This document shows positions 50,564-59,434 of a DNA stretch of 64,000 nt, in pieces. The notes under the pieces are model-generated. The model saw only the letters and a list, made by a program, of their open reading frames with translations, had not been told where the DNA came from and did not search any database. A program made the position numbers and the translations under genes. The stretch lies in NCBI RefSeq assembly GCF_030294945.1, contig NZ_AP018448.1:3224001-3288000 (forward strand), written 5' to 3'. This DNA is from Streptomyces graminofaciens (GTDB lineage: Bacteria > Actinomycetota > Actinomycetes > Streptomycetales > Streptomycetaceae). Numbering within the stretch: position 1 is the stretch's first letter; each line of letters starts with the position of its first letter.

Positions 50564-52027
50564 TCACTTGTGACCAGTCGGAACAGACAGGTCGGGTGGG
50601 ACCGGCGGGCCATGCGTGCCCGACGGCTCCGGTCGGTCGAGACCGGCCAGTTGGAGCAGTAGTGCTTTCACATCGGTGGCCGCGAGGCGGTCGCCGACAG
50701 CGCGGGGGGTGGAGCAGATGATGAGCGGACCGTCGTCGTCGCTCATGGGCAGGCGGCCGTGGCTGCCGCGAATAGGCGCGGGGTCCAGAGGCACGACCGC
50801 CATGCGGTAGCGCATGCCGAGTTTCTTGCGGGCCAGTGCCGTGGCCGCCTTGAGTTTCACGTACGGATCGAGCGGGTCCATGAACAGCTCGACCGGGTCG
50901 TAGCCGGGTTTGCGGTGGATCTCGACGAGTCGCGCGAAGTCGGGCGCGCGGGCGTCGTCGAGCCAGTAGTAGTACGTGAACCAGGCGTCCGGCTCCGCGA
51001 CGGCGACGAGTTCGCCGGAGCGCGGATGGTCGAGATGGTGGGCCTTCTTGCCCTCGCCGTCGAGGAGTTGCTCGATGCCGGGGAGGTCCGTGAGCGCCGC
51101 CCTGGTCGCTTCCAGGTCCTCCGGCCTGCGTACGTAGACATGGGCGATCTGGTGGTCGGCGACCGCGAAGGCCTGTGAGGCCATCGGGTCGAGGTACTCC
51201 ATGCCGTCCTGCGTGTGCACTTCGAGCAGGCCGGCGCGGCGCAGGGCGCGGTTGATGTCGACGGGTCGGTTCACCCGGGTGATGCCGTACTCGGAGAGTG
51301 CGACGACGGTACGGCCCTCGGCGCGGGCGTCGTCGAGCAGCGGGGCGAGCGCGGCGTCCAGATCGGTGGCCGCCTTCAGGGAGCGCGGGTCGTCGGGGCC
51401 GTGGCGCTGCAGGTCGTAGTCGAGGTGAGGGAGGTAGCACAGGGCCAGGTCGGGGTGGCGGGTGCGGATGATGTGGCGGGTCGCGTCGATGATCCAGCGG
51501 CTGGAGACGAGGTCGGCGCCCGGCCCCCAGAAGTGGAAGAGGGGGAACGTGCCTAGTTTCGCGGTGAGTTCGTCGTGCAGGGCCGGGGGCCGGGTGTAGC
51601 AGTCGGGTTCCTTGCGGCCGTCGGAGTAGTAGATCGGGCGGGGGGTGACGGTGATGTCGGTGTCGGCGCCCATGGCGTACCACCAGCAGATATTGGCGAC
51701 CGTGTAGCCGGGGTGGGCGCGGCGGGCGGCGTCCCACAGTTCGTCTCCGGCGACGAGGCCGTTGTGCTGGCGCCACAGCAGTACGTCGCCGAGTTCGCGG
51801 AAGTACCAGCCGTTGCCGACGATGCCGTGCTCGGCGGGGAGCGCGCCGGTGAGGAAGGTGGACTGTGCGGCGCAGGTGACGGCGGGCAGGACGGTGCCGA
51901 GAGCGGCGAGGGAGCCGGACTGGCCGAGGGCCTTGAGGTGGGGCATGTGGTCGAGGAGACGGGGGGTGAGGCCGACGACGTCCAGGACGAGGAGGGGGGT
52001 GGGCCCTGCTGGGGCTTGGCCGGTCAT
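50564..52027 (-). CDS. EboF-type phosphodiesterase/nucleotide pyrophosphatase
   Basis: 487 residues, alkaline phosphatase superfamily (type I phosphodiesterase). LLVLDVVGLTPRLLDHMPHL and AVTCAAQSTFLTGALPAEHG carry the metal and nucleophile region, and YLPHLDYDLQRHGPDD and LSEYGITRVNRPVDINRAL carry later metal ligands. It should cleave a phosphodiester or phosphoanhydride of a nucleotide or prenyl-pyrophosphate-like compound. In ebo clusters the phosphodiesterase is EboF, and its place next to EboE, TatD and EboA homologues supports that. ATG 52027. Confidence 0.82.
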   Translation of the reverse strand: MTGQAPAGPTPLLVLDVVGLTPRLLDHMPHLKALGQSGSLAALGTVLPAVTCAAQSTFLTGALPAEHGIVGNGWYFRELGDVLLWRQHNGLVAGDELWDAARRAHPGYTVANICWWYAMGADTDITVTPRPIYYSDGRKEPDCYTRPPALHDELTAKLGTFPLFHFWGPGADLVSSRWIIDATRHIIRTRHPDLALCYLPHLDYDLQRHGPDDPRSLKAATDLDAALAPLLDDARAEGRTVVALSEYGITRVNRPVDINRALRRAGLLEVHTQDGMEYLDPMASQAFAVADHQIAHVYVRRPEDLEATRAALTDLPGIEQLLDGEGKKAHHLDHPRSGELVAVAEPDAWFTYYYWLDDARAPDFARLVEIHRKPGYDPVELFMDPLDPYVKLKAATALARKKLGMRYRMAVVPLDPAPIRGSHGRLPMSDDDGPLIICSTPRAVGDRLAATDVKALLLQLAGLDRPEPSGTHGPPVPPDLSVPTGHK

Positions 52028-52112
52028 GACAGGTGCCTGCTGGCCGGGGTGTCGGCCGGTCGGGGCGAGGCGGCTGTGTGCCGGGGCGTGGAGGCTCGTT
52101 GTCGGGTCATGG

Positions 52113-53282
52113 TCATGGCAGTTCCTTGAGGCCGAGGTGCGTCAGCAGGTCGCGGGCGAGGGTGAGTTCGGCGGCGATGCCGTCGGCGAGCTGGGTGCGG
52201 CCGCGGGGGCGCAGTGCGGGTGGGAGGGCCTGCCAGGTGTAGGTCTCGACCTCCAGATGGCGGGTGAGCGGGTGGGCGCCGCCGACAAGGTGGGTCAGGG
52301 CGTCCTTCAGTACGGGGAGCGTGGAGGTGAGGGGCGCGGCGGGGGCCGCGTGCAGCGGAACGTGGAAGTGGGATCGCCACGGTGAGGCGTCGGGGAGGGC
52401 ATCGCTCTTGAGGGCTTCGCCGAGGTCGTCGGTGCCGCGCAGGCCGGCGGCGGTGGCTGTGCGGGTCTGGTGCAGGAAGCGGGGCTCGTCGAAGGCGGCG
52501 AGGGCTTCGCGGACGTCGGGGAGGTGGGGGTGTTCGGCGTGCAGGGCGGCGGAGAGCTGGGATTTCACGATGGGGACACGGGCCTGGGCGAGCGCCTGCA
52601 GGGCGGTGTGCGCATCTTCGAAGGAGGTGGCGAGGTGACAGGTGTCGACGCAGATGCCGATGCGGTCGTGGTCGATGGCGGTGAGAGGGCCGATGGCGTC
52701 GGCGGTGGTCTCGACGGTGCAGCCCGGTTCGGGTTCGAGGCCGACGCGCAGGGAGCGGCCGGTCAGTTCGGCGAGGGCGTCGAGGCGTTCGCCGAGGGTG
52801 CGCAGTGCCGTGCGGGCCCGGGCGGCGCGGGTGTCGTCGTAGGCCGTCCGCCAGGCCAGGGGGAGGGTGGAGATGCTGCCCTCGGTGACGTCGTCGGGGA
52901 GGAGCTGGGCGAGGACGCGGGCGAGGGAGGTGGTGTGCTCGAGGCGTTCGGGGTCGGCCCAGTCTGGCCGGTAGACGCGGTACTTGACCTCCTCGGCGCC
53001 GAAGCCCTGGTACGGGAAGCCGTTGAGGGTGACCACTTCGAGGCCGCGCCGGTCGAGTTCGGTGCGCAGGCCGCGCAGGGCGGAGGGGTCGGTGGCCAGG
53101 GTGTGGGCGGCGTCGCGGGCAAGCCACAGGCCGATGCCGAGCCGGTCGCGGCCGAGGCGTCGGCGCACGGGTTCGCAGTGGTCGCGCAGTTGGGCGAGGA
53201 CTCCGTCGAGGGTCTCGGCCGGGTGGACGTTGGTGCAGTAGGCGAGGTGGACGGTACTGCCGTCGGGGTGGCGAAACCGCAT
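52113..53282 (-). CDS. EboE-type TIM-barrel protein
   Basis: 389 residues. HLAYCTNVHPAETLDGVLAQ, TLNGFPYQGFGAEEVKYRVY and VGLEPEPGCTVE mark the EboE branch of the xylose-isomerase-like fold (metabolite traffic protein EboE). ICVDTCHLATSFED adds a further metal-type segment. It probably acts on a sugar-like metabolite in the ebo process. ATG 53282 lies four bases after the TatD stop. The next gene (EboF) starts 85 bases after its stop. Confidence 0.87.
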   Translation of the reverse strand: MRFRHPDGSTVHLAYCTNVHPAETLDGVLAQLRDHCEPVRRRLGRDRLGIGLWLARDAAHTLATDPSALRGLRTELDRRGLEVVTLNGFPYQGFGAEEVKYRVYRPDWADPERLEHTTSLARVLAQLLPDDVTEGSISTLPLAWRTAYDDTRAARARTALRTLGERLDALAELTGRSLRVGLEPEPGCTVETTADAIGPLTAIDHDRIGICVDTCHLATSFEDAHTALQALAQARVPIVKSQLSAALHAEHPHLPDVREALAAFDEPRFLHQTRTATAAGLRGTDDLGEALKSDALPDASPWRSHFHVPLHAAPAAPLTSTLPVLKDALTHLVGGAHPLTRHLEVETYTWQALPPALRPRGRTQLADGIAAELTLARDLLTHLGLKELP

Positions 53283-53285
53283 CTG

Positions 53286-54134
53286 TCACTCCCCGCCGCG
53301 CAGGATGCTGTTGCCCTCGTGGACGGCGCCGGTCGGGGTGACGTCGAGGGCGAGGCGGCCGCTGAGCTCGTAGAAGGCGACCGGGTTGGCCCACAGCAGC
53401 AGATCGACGTCGTCCTCGTCGAACCCTGCGGCGAGCAGGGCGTCACCGACCTTGCGGGTCTTGAGGGGATCGCTTCTGCCCCAGTCGGCGGCGGAGTTGA
53501 CCAGCACCTTCTCGGGGCCGAACTCCTTGATGACGGCGACCATCCGCTCCTCGTCCATCTTGGTGTCCGGATAGACGGAGAAGCCGAGCCAGCAGCCGCT
53601 GTCCTTGGCCTCCTTGACGGTGGTCTCGTTGAGGTGGTCCACCAGCACACGCTCGGTGGGGAGTTCGGAGGCCCGTACTGCGTCGAGGGTGCGGCGCAGG
53701 CCGGTGAGCTTGTCGCGGTGCGGGGTGTGCACCAGGGCGGGGAGGCCGTGGTCGGCGGCGAGTTGCAGCTGGTGTTCGAGGGCGCGGTCCTCGGCCGGTG
53801 TCATGGAGTCGTAGCCGATCTCACCGACGGCCACGACGTGGTCCTTGACCAGATAGCGGGGCAGCTGGTCGAGAACGGGGGTGCAGCGCGGGTCGTTCGC
53901 CTCCTTGGGGTTCAGTGCGAGGGTGCAGTGGTGGGCGATGCCGTACTGGGCGGCGCGGAAGGGTTCCCAACCGAGGAGGGAGTCGAAGTAGTCGAAGAAC
54001 GAGGCGGGGGAGGTTCGGGGCTGGCCCAGCCAGAAGGCCGGTTCGACGACCGCGCGGACGCCCGCCTCTTGCATCGCCTCGTAGTCGTCGGTGGTGCGTG
54101 ACGTCATGTGGATGTGGGGGTCGAAGATGCGCAT
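53286..54134 (-). CDS. EboB-type TatD-family metal hydrolase
   Basis: 282 residues of the TatD/amidohydrolase fold. The first metal pair is H7-x-H9 in DPHIHM. GEIGYDSMTPAED has a likely Glu ligand, HTPHRDKLTGLRRTLD and DHLNETTVKEAKDSG add further ligands, and NSAADWGRSDPLKTRK is the late Asp. It hydrolyses an ester, amide or phosphoester. Start ATG 54134 overlaps the TIM-EboA stop (TGATG). In ebo clusters the TatD protein is EboB. Context, not chemistry, supports the name. Confidence 0.85.
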   Translation of the reverse strand: MRIFDPHIHMTSRTTDDYEAMQEAGVRAVVEPAFWLGQPRTSPASFFDYFDSLLGWEPFRAAQYGIAHHCTLALNPKEANDPRCTPVLDQLPRYLVKDHVVAVGEIGYDSMTPAEDRALEHQLQLAADHGLPALVHTPHRDKLTGLRRTLDAVRASELPTERVLVDHLNETTVKEAKDSGCWLGFSVYPDTKMDEERMVAVIKEFGPEKVLVNSAADWGRSDPLKTRKVGDALLAAGFDEDDVDLLLWANPVAFYELSGRLALDVTPTGAVHEGNSILRGGE

Positions 54135-56119
54135 CAGGACTCCTTGCCGTCGAGACCGCTGTCGTCGACGGGCGGGGGCGCGGTCAGGGTCAGGACGCGG
54201 TACAGGTCCTCGGGTACGGGACGGCCCGCGGCGGTGCGTTCCTCGGCGTAGTCGCCGAGCATGCGGGCCAGTTCGGCGTCGGCCCGGGCGCGGCGGGGCA
54301 GATCGGTGATCTCGTCGACGGGCACGCCGGTGAAGAGGCACTTGAGGACGGCGTGCCGCCAGCTGTGCGGGGCCAGGTGGCGGGCGGCGTACGGGCCGAG
54401 GGCTGCGGCGACGAGGCGGGTGTCGTTGGTGCGTAGGGCGTCCTCGACGAGCGGCAGCGCGTCGGGGCCGGGTACGAGGTGGGGCAGGGCGTGCAGGACG
54501 GCGCGGCGTTCGGCGGCGGTGCCCTGGCGGTAGACCCGGGTGAGCGCGTCCGTGTCGGCGCGGGCCGCGTCCAGTATCAGGACGCGGACGGCGTCGGCGT
54601 GCTCCGCACCACAGCGTCGGCCCGCCTCGGCGAGGCGCAACTCCCAGACGGAGATGGGGCCGTGGCTTCCTGGATGCGCGGCGGCGTCACCGAGGGCTCG
54701 ATTCAGCCATGAGCGGGCTGCGCCGGTGAGCCGGGGGGTGAGGTGGCTGCGTAGCTCGGCGGGGGTGGCCAGGGACGGGTGGGGGTGCGCGGAGTGGGGC
54801 GGCTGGGGGTGCGCGGAGCGGGTCGGCTGGGCCGCCGGGGTGGCCGAGGTGCGGGGGTGGGTCACTTTGTGCTCCCGTTCGGGGCGGGCGGTGGTGGTGT
54901 CGCGGGGGCCGTCCGGGTGGGTCGGGCTGGGTGGGGTGTGGGGGTGGTCGGGGAGGGCCGGCTCGGGGGTGGGGGTGGGGGCAGGGGCGGGGCCCCGGTC
55001 GGCGGGGCGGGCGTCCGCCTTGCGAGAGGCCGCTGGGCCGGGAGCAGGGGCGGGCATGGGAGCAGGCCCCCGGTCGGCGGGACGGGTAGGGCGGGCGTCG
55101 GCTTTGAGAGAGGCTTCTGGGCCGGGAGCACGGGCGGGGATGGGAGCGGGGTGGTAGGGCGGGGCGTGCAGGAAGGAGAGGGACTGTTCGGCGTAGTGGG
55201 GGCCGGCGTGGGAGTGGCGGGGTAGTTCGACGACTGTCAGGGCCTGGTAGCCGATGTCGGAGAGGGCTTCGAGTACGGGTGGGAAGTCGATCTCGCCGTC
55301 GCCCAGCGGCAGGTGTTCATGGACGCCTCGGCGCATGTCCTCGATCTGGACGTGGCGCAGCCAAGGGGCGGCGGCGCGTACGCAGTCGGCGGGAGGGAGG
55401 GGTTCGAGGCACTGGCAGTGGCCGATGTCGAGGGTGAGGCCCAGCGCGGCCGGGCTGTCCAGGGACTCGCGGAGGCGGTGGAAGTCGGTGAGCGTGGCGA
55501 GCAGATGGCCGGGCTCGGGTTCGACGGCGAGGGGGATGCCGGCGGTGGTGGCGGCCTCCAGGACCGGGGTGAGCGCGTCGGGGAGCCGTTTCCAGGCGGT
55601 GGCCTCGTCCGTGCCGGGTGGGGTGACTCCGCTGAAGCAGTGCACGGCGTGGGCGCCCAGGTCGGCGGCGACCCGTACCGCGCGGACGAGCAGGTCGGCT
55701 CGGCGGGCCCTGTCGTCGGGGTCGGTGTCCAGGAGGGTGGGGCCGTGCTTGCGGCGCGGGTCGAGTACGTAGCGGGCGCCTGTCTCCACGGTTGCGGTCA
55801 GGCCGAGCGTGGCCAGCCGCCGGGCGAGACGCCGGGTCCGGGTCACGAGGTCCGGGGCAAGTGGGTCGAGGTGCATGTGGTCGAGGGTCAGGCCGACGCC
55901 GTCGTAGCCGAGGTCGGCGAGGAGGGCGAGGGCGTCGTCGAGACGGAGGTCGGTGAGGCCGTTGGTGCCGTAGCCGAAGGACAGGCGTGTTGTCCTCGGG
56001 GGCGCCTGTGGGGTGGTGCTCCGAGTCCACGAGTGGGGCGACTTGGCTGCTGGGGGCGGGAGTTGCGTGGATCCACAGGATCCATCGGCGTTCGTCGGAA
56101 GGGGCGGGCGTGTGTTCAT
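54134..56119 (-). CDS. TIM-barrel/EboA fusion protein
   Basis: 661 residues in three parts. Residues about 45-320 are a xylose-isomerase-like barrel (SFGYGTNGLTDLRLDDALAL, GLTLDIGHCQCLEP, TVVELPRHSHAGPHYAEQSL). Residues about 325-450 are a Pro/Ala-rich linker with an internal duplication of KADARP...ADRGPAP. The C-terminal 200 residues match EboA (HSWRHAVLKCLFTGVPVDEI, ELARMLGDYAEERTAAGRPV). EboA is otherwise usually a stand-alone protein. The fusion hints that isomerase and EboA work on one substrate. ATG 56119 is the clear start; the gap upstream is low complexity. Confidence 0.85.
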   Translation of the reverse strand: MNTRPPLPTNADGSCGSTQLPPPAAKSPHSWTRSTTPQAPPRTTRLSFGYGTNGLTDLRLDDALALLADLGYDGVGLTLDHMHLDPLAPDLVTRTRRLARRLATLGLTATVETGARYVLDPRRKHGPTLLDTDPDDRARRADLLVRAVRVAADLGAHAVHCFSGVTPPGTDEATAWKRLPDALTPVLEAATTAGIPLAVEPEPGHLLATLTDFHRLRESLDSPAALGLTLDIGHCQCLEPLPPADCVRAAAPWLRHVQIEDMRRGVHEHLPLGDGEIDFPPVLEALSDIGYQALTVVELPRHSHAGPHYAEQSLSFLHAPPYHPAPIPARAPGPEASLKADARPTRPADRGPAPMPAPAPGPAASRKADARPADRGPAPAPTPTPEPALPDHPHTPPSPTHPDGPRDTTTARPEREHKVTHPRTSATPAAQPTRSAHPQPPHSAHPHPSLATPAELRSHLTPRLTGAARSWLNRALGDAAAHPGSHGPISVWELRLAEAGRRCGAEHADAVRVLILDAARADTDALTRVYRQGTAAERRAVLHALPHLVPGPDALPLVEDALRTNDTRLVAAALGPYAARHLAPHSWRHAVLKCLFTGVPVDEITDLPRRARADAELARMLGDYAEERTAAGRPVPEDLYRVLTLTAPPPVDDSGLDGKES

Positions 56120-56678
56120 GAGGTGCGCGCCTTCCTGCCGCCGAGGATCTGGGTGGGCGAGGGTGGAGGGGTGGGGAGCGGGTTGGGGCACGCGCTGCGG
56201 GTGCTGCCGCGCGGGCATCGGTCCCGGCAGCCGACCTGGCCCGGGCGGGCCGGGGCCCTGCTCAGGCCGCCGTCTCGCTCCATGCGGGCCCAGCGCCGGC
56301 ACCGGTCTCCGGCCCGCGCGGGGGCCGGGCCGCCTCGTCGAGGTTGTCGACGGCCGTCGAGTCCCTCACCCCGGCTGCGGTGTCGGTGGTCTCGTCCTGC
56401 GGCCAGACCTCCGTGCCACCTCGCGTCCGGGCCTTGGGCTGGGCTCCAGTCCCAGTCCCAGTCCCAGCCACGTCCACGTGTCGGGTCCGAGCTCCGGTGC
56501 CGGCCCCGGTTGCGGCCCCACACCCAGCCTGGCCTCCGGTCCCGACTCAGGCTCCGGTCCCGGCGCCGACTCCGATTCCCGTCGTAGTCGCAGTCCCAGT
56601 CGCGCCCACCCGCCGGTCCTGAGCTCCGACCCCGGTCCCAGCCATGGCGCCACGCCCGACCCGGGCCCTGGCCCCGGC
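56120..56678. other. Low-complexity gap in the ebo-like operon
   Basis: 559 bases between the cyclase stop and the fusion-gene start. Frames here give only Pro/Gly/Ser-rich repeats (for example GGGACTGGGACT microsatellite on the minus strand near 56440-56460), with no membrane segments. In other ebo clusters a UbiA prenyltransferase (EboC) is expected, but I see no trace of one here. It may be decayed, deleted or elsewhere. Confidence 0.55.
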
Positions 56679-57836
56679 TCACCGCCCCTCCCCCGGCCGA
56701 CCCGGCTCCCGCTCCCGCAATCGCTCCGCGAGCCCCGCCAGTGCCGCGTACTGCTCCCCCAAGGACGACGGGCCGTCGCCGGCAGGGTCCTTGAAATAGA
56801 AGCCCAGTTCGGGCAGGGGACCCGTGGCGCCTGCCTCGTGGGCGCGGGTGAGAAGGCGGGTGAGGTCGAGGATCAAGGGGGCGGCGAGGGCGGAGTCGCA
56901 GCCCTGCCAGGTGGTCTGGAGGGTCATGCGGGTGCCTAGGAAGCCCTCGAAGGAGATGTGGTCCCAGGCGGTCTTCCAGTCGCCGAGGGCGGGGACGTCG
57001 TCGATGTGGGTCTCGCCCTCGGGGGTGGTGCCCAGGGTGTCGGTGAGGACGCGTTCCTTGCCGGCGTTCTTGGCCGCGGCGGCGGCCGGGTCGGCGAGGG
57101 CCGCGCCGTCGCCACCGCCCAGCAGGTTCGTGCCGGACCAGGCCCGGACGGTCAGCGCCCGCTGGGCGAACATCGGGCCCAGGACCGAGCGCAGAAGGGT
57201 CTGGCCCGTTTTGCCGTCGCGGCCCGCGTACGGGAGGCCTGATGCGGAGGCGAGCGGGGCCAGTGCCGGGTGGTTCAGGCCTGTCGAGGGGGTGAAGTTG
57301 GCGTAGGGGCAGCCCGCTCGGAGGGCGGCTGCCGCGTACAGGGAGCTCGGCGGGAGGGCGGTGCCGGTGGGCCCGGGTTCCGTCGAGGCCACGTTCACCA
57401 CCACGGCCCGGGTCAGGCCCCGTCGTCGTACGAAGTCCTGGATGTCGGTCGTGAAGGAGGCGATCAACTCGTCCGGGTGCCTCGTGTCGCCGGGCAGGGG
57501 ACCGCCTGGCCTGATCTCCCGGTCCGCTGCCGCCAGTTCGGACGCCACCGCCGCCGGCAGACCGTGCGGGAGGACGCCTCCTGCCGCGAGGGCTTCCGCC
57601 CGTTTGGGCAGGGGGCAGTCGACCGTGTCGTGGCCGCCGAAGACCAGTGAGGACAGTTCCGGGAGGCCGGTGTCGGCGAAGAGTGGCGTGGCCGTGACCA
57701 TGCCCGTCGGGTCGTGGAGGCCCGCTGCCACGGCCGCGCAGCCCGCGACCACGGTGGTGGCGACGGAACCACGCGCTCCGATCAGCCAGACCCCCACCCG
57801 GGGTTCGGAACGGGGCACGGACGTGGACACGGGCAT
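56679..57836 (-). CDS. Inositol-3-phosphate synthase-like cyclase
   Basis: 385 residues. The NAD-binding start is VGVWLIGARGSVATTVVAGC. NVASTEPGPTG, NFTPSTGLNHPALA, YAGRDGKTGQTLLRSVLGPM, GTNLLGGGDGAAL and SFEGFLGTRMTLQTTWQG match the catalytic and oligomer regions of inositol-phosphate synthases. It converts glucose-6-phosphate to inositol-phosphate or a similar cyclitol. Its position is where a sugar-phosphate cyclase (EboD) lies in some ebo clusters, so it may replace that function. ATG 57836 has AGGAGG-type bases upstream. It is likely the first gene of the ebo-like operon. Confidence 0.85.
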   Translation of the reverse strand: MPVSTSVPRSEPRVGVWLIGARGSVATTVVAGCAAVAAGLHDPTGMVTATPLFADTGLPELSSLVFGGHDTVDCPLPKRAEALAAGGVLPHGLPAAVASELAAADREIRPGGPLPGDTRHPDELIASFTTDIQDFVRRRGLTRAVVVNVASTEPGPTGTALPPSSLYAAAALRAGCPYANFTPSTGLNHPALAPLASASGLPYAGRDGKTGQTLLRSVLGPMFAQRALTVRAWSGTNLLGGGDGAALADPAAAAAKNAGKERVLTDTLGTTPEGETHIDDVPALGDWKTAWDHISFEGFLGTRMTLQTTWQGCDSALAAPLILDLTRLLTRAHEAGATGPLPELGFYFKDPAGDGPSSLGEQYAALAGLAERLREREPGRPGEGR

Positions 57837-58002
57837 GGGAAGCCTCCTCGTCACACACGGACACCAGCGGATGCAAGTGGGCATAAAGGGCCGTACATCG
57901 ATGCGCCCGGACGTACTCAGGCACGCGCAGACGTACACGGGCCTCTGCGGAAGACGTCGGGTGAGACGGCGGGCGGGGTCCGGCGTCCCCGCCCGCCGCC
58001 GT

Positions 58003-59424
58003 TCAGTCGCCCGGAGCCGGAGCCGGGACCCCAGCCGGAGCCGGGGCGGCACTCGGAGCCGGGGGCATCGTCCCGACCGATCGCTCGGGCAGTTCCTTGA
58101 TGCGGATGTCGCGGAAGGACACCCGGTCGTCGGCGCCGTGGTTCTGGATGCCGACGTGACCGTCTCGCAGGCTTCGGGCCGGATCCGTGTTCGTGAAGTC
58201 GTTGATCTTCACGCCGTTGAGCCAGACGCGGAGGCGTTCGCCCTCGACACGGATCTCGTACGTGTTCCACTCCCCCGCCGGGTTCAGGGCGCGGTCGCGT
58301 TTCCTGAGGTCGGCGGAGCGGAAGCCGTACACCGAGCCGGTGGTGCGCTCGGGGACGTCCGTGGCGTCGATCTGGATCTCGTAGCCGTTGTTCACGGCCG
58401 ACCACGGGTCGTCGGAGGGCGGGAAGCCGACGAAGACTCCGGAGTTGTCGTCGCCGGAGGCGCTCGCCATTCTCCAGTCGAGCTTCAACGAGTACGACCG
58501 GTATTCCGAGGCGGCGTACCAGAGCATGCCCATGCCGCCGGACGACGTCAGGGTCCCGTCACCGTCGAGTTCGAAGGAGCCCGGCCCTGCCTGGCGCCAC
58601 GCCGACAAGGACTCGGCGGTGCCGTCGAACAGCGGTCGGTAGCCGTTCTCCGGGCGGCAGTCGGCCCGGGCCTCGCCGATGGCCCAGCGGATGCCGCCCA
58701 GCAGGTGCTGCCGGAGGGCGGGTTCGGCGTACGACTCCTTGGTGTGGCCGACGCCGGTGTAGAAGGCGCGGCCGCCTTGGTAGTCGTGGCACCAGGCGAT
58801 GGGGTGGTCGCCGTTCATGGTGCCGCCGGTGTACGACGACTCGTCGAGGGAGGCGAGGACGTGCACCTTTTCCCGTGGATTGGAGCGGTAGTTGTACCAC
58901 TCGTCCACGCGGGTCCAGGACTCGTCCAGGCCGGAGGTCGCCGGGTGGGAGCGGTCCTCCACGGTCACCGTCGCCGGCTGGATCGCCGGGTGCGACTGGA
59001 AGTACGCCCCTGCGAGGCCGCCGTAGAAGGCCCAGTCGTACTCGGTGTCGGCGGCCGCGTGGACGCCCACATAGCCGCCGCCCCGCGTGATGTACCGCTC
59101 GAACGCGCTCTGTTGGGTGTCGTTCAGGACGTCACCCGTCGTGGAGAGGAACACGACGGCGTCGTAGCGGGCGAGGTTGCGGGCGGTGAAGGCGCCCGCG
59201 TCCTCGGTGGCGTCCACCGCGAAGCCATGGCCGGCTCCCAACTCCCGTACGGCCGCGATCCCCTCGGGGATCGAGTCGTGGCGAAAGCCCGCGGTCTTGG
59301 AGAAGACCAGCACCCGGGCATCCGGGCCCGAGCCGGAGCTCTGCGAGGCCGCCGGTGCCGACACGCACCCGATCAGCAGGGCGGCACCCGCGACAGCCGT
59401 TCCCGTTCTCGTCATCGGCCGCAT
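58003..59424 (-). CDS. ThuA domain-DUF1080 fusion (3-keto-glycoside-type hydrolase)
   Basis: 473 residues with a lipobox-like start (LLIGC, Cys about 20). Residues about 37-250 are a ThuA (trehalose-utilisation, glutaminase-like) fold: VLVFSKTAGFRHDSIPEG, FLSTTGDVLN, GGGYVGVHAAADTEYDWAFY. Residues about 262-455 are DUF1080 (3-keto-disaccharide hydrolase, lectin-like): RPLFDGTAESLSAWRQAGPG, GMLWYAASEYRSYSLKLDWR, GYEIQIDATD. Such pairs appear in 3-oxo-glycoside pathways. ATG 59424 with GAGGTGG upstream overlaps nothing; its upstream neighbour stops 11 bases earlier. It is probably exported. Confidence 0.86.
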   Translation of the reverse strand: MRPMTRTGTAVAGAALLIGCVSAPAASQSSGSGPDARVLVFSKTAGFRHDSIPEGIAAVRELGAGHGFAVDATEDAGAFTARNLARYDAVVFLSTTGDVLNDTQQSAFERYITRGGGYVGVHAAADTEYDWAFYGGLAGAYFQSHPAIQPATVTVEDRSHPATSGLDESWTRVDEWYNYRSNPREKVHVLASLDESSYTGGTMNGDHPIAWCHDYQGGRAFYTGVGHTKESYAEPALRQHLLGGIRWAIGEARADCRPENGYRPLFDGTAESLSAWRQAGPGSFELDGDGTLTSSGGMGMLWYAASEYRSYSLKLDWRMASASGDDNSGVFVGFPPSDDPWSAVNNGYEIQIDATDVPERTTGSVYGFRSADLRKRDRALNPAGEWNTYEIRVEGERLRVWLNGVKINDFTNTDPARSLRDGHVGIQNHGADDRVSFRDIRIKELPERSVGTMPPAPSAAPAPAGVPAPAPGD

Positions 59425-59434
59425 GGCATCCACC

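Noticed and set aside
56120..56678. A hidden EboC/UbiA prenyltransferase gene
   Set aside because: No frame has membrane segments or the Asp-rich prenyl motifs; the sequence is repetitive.
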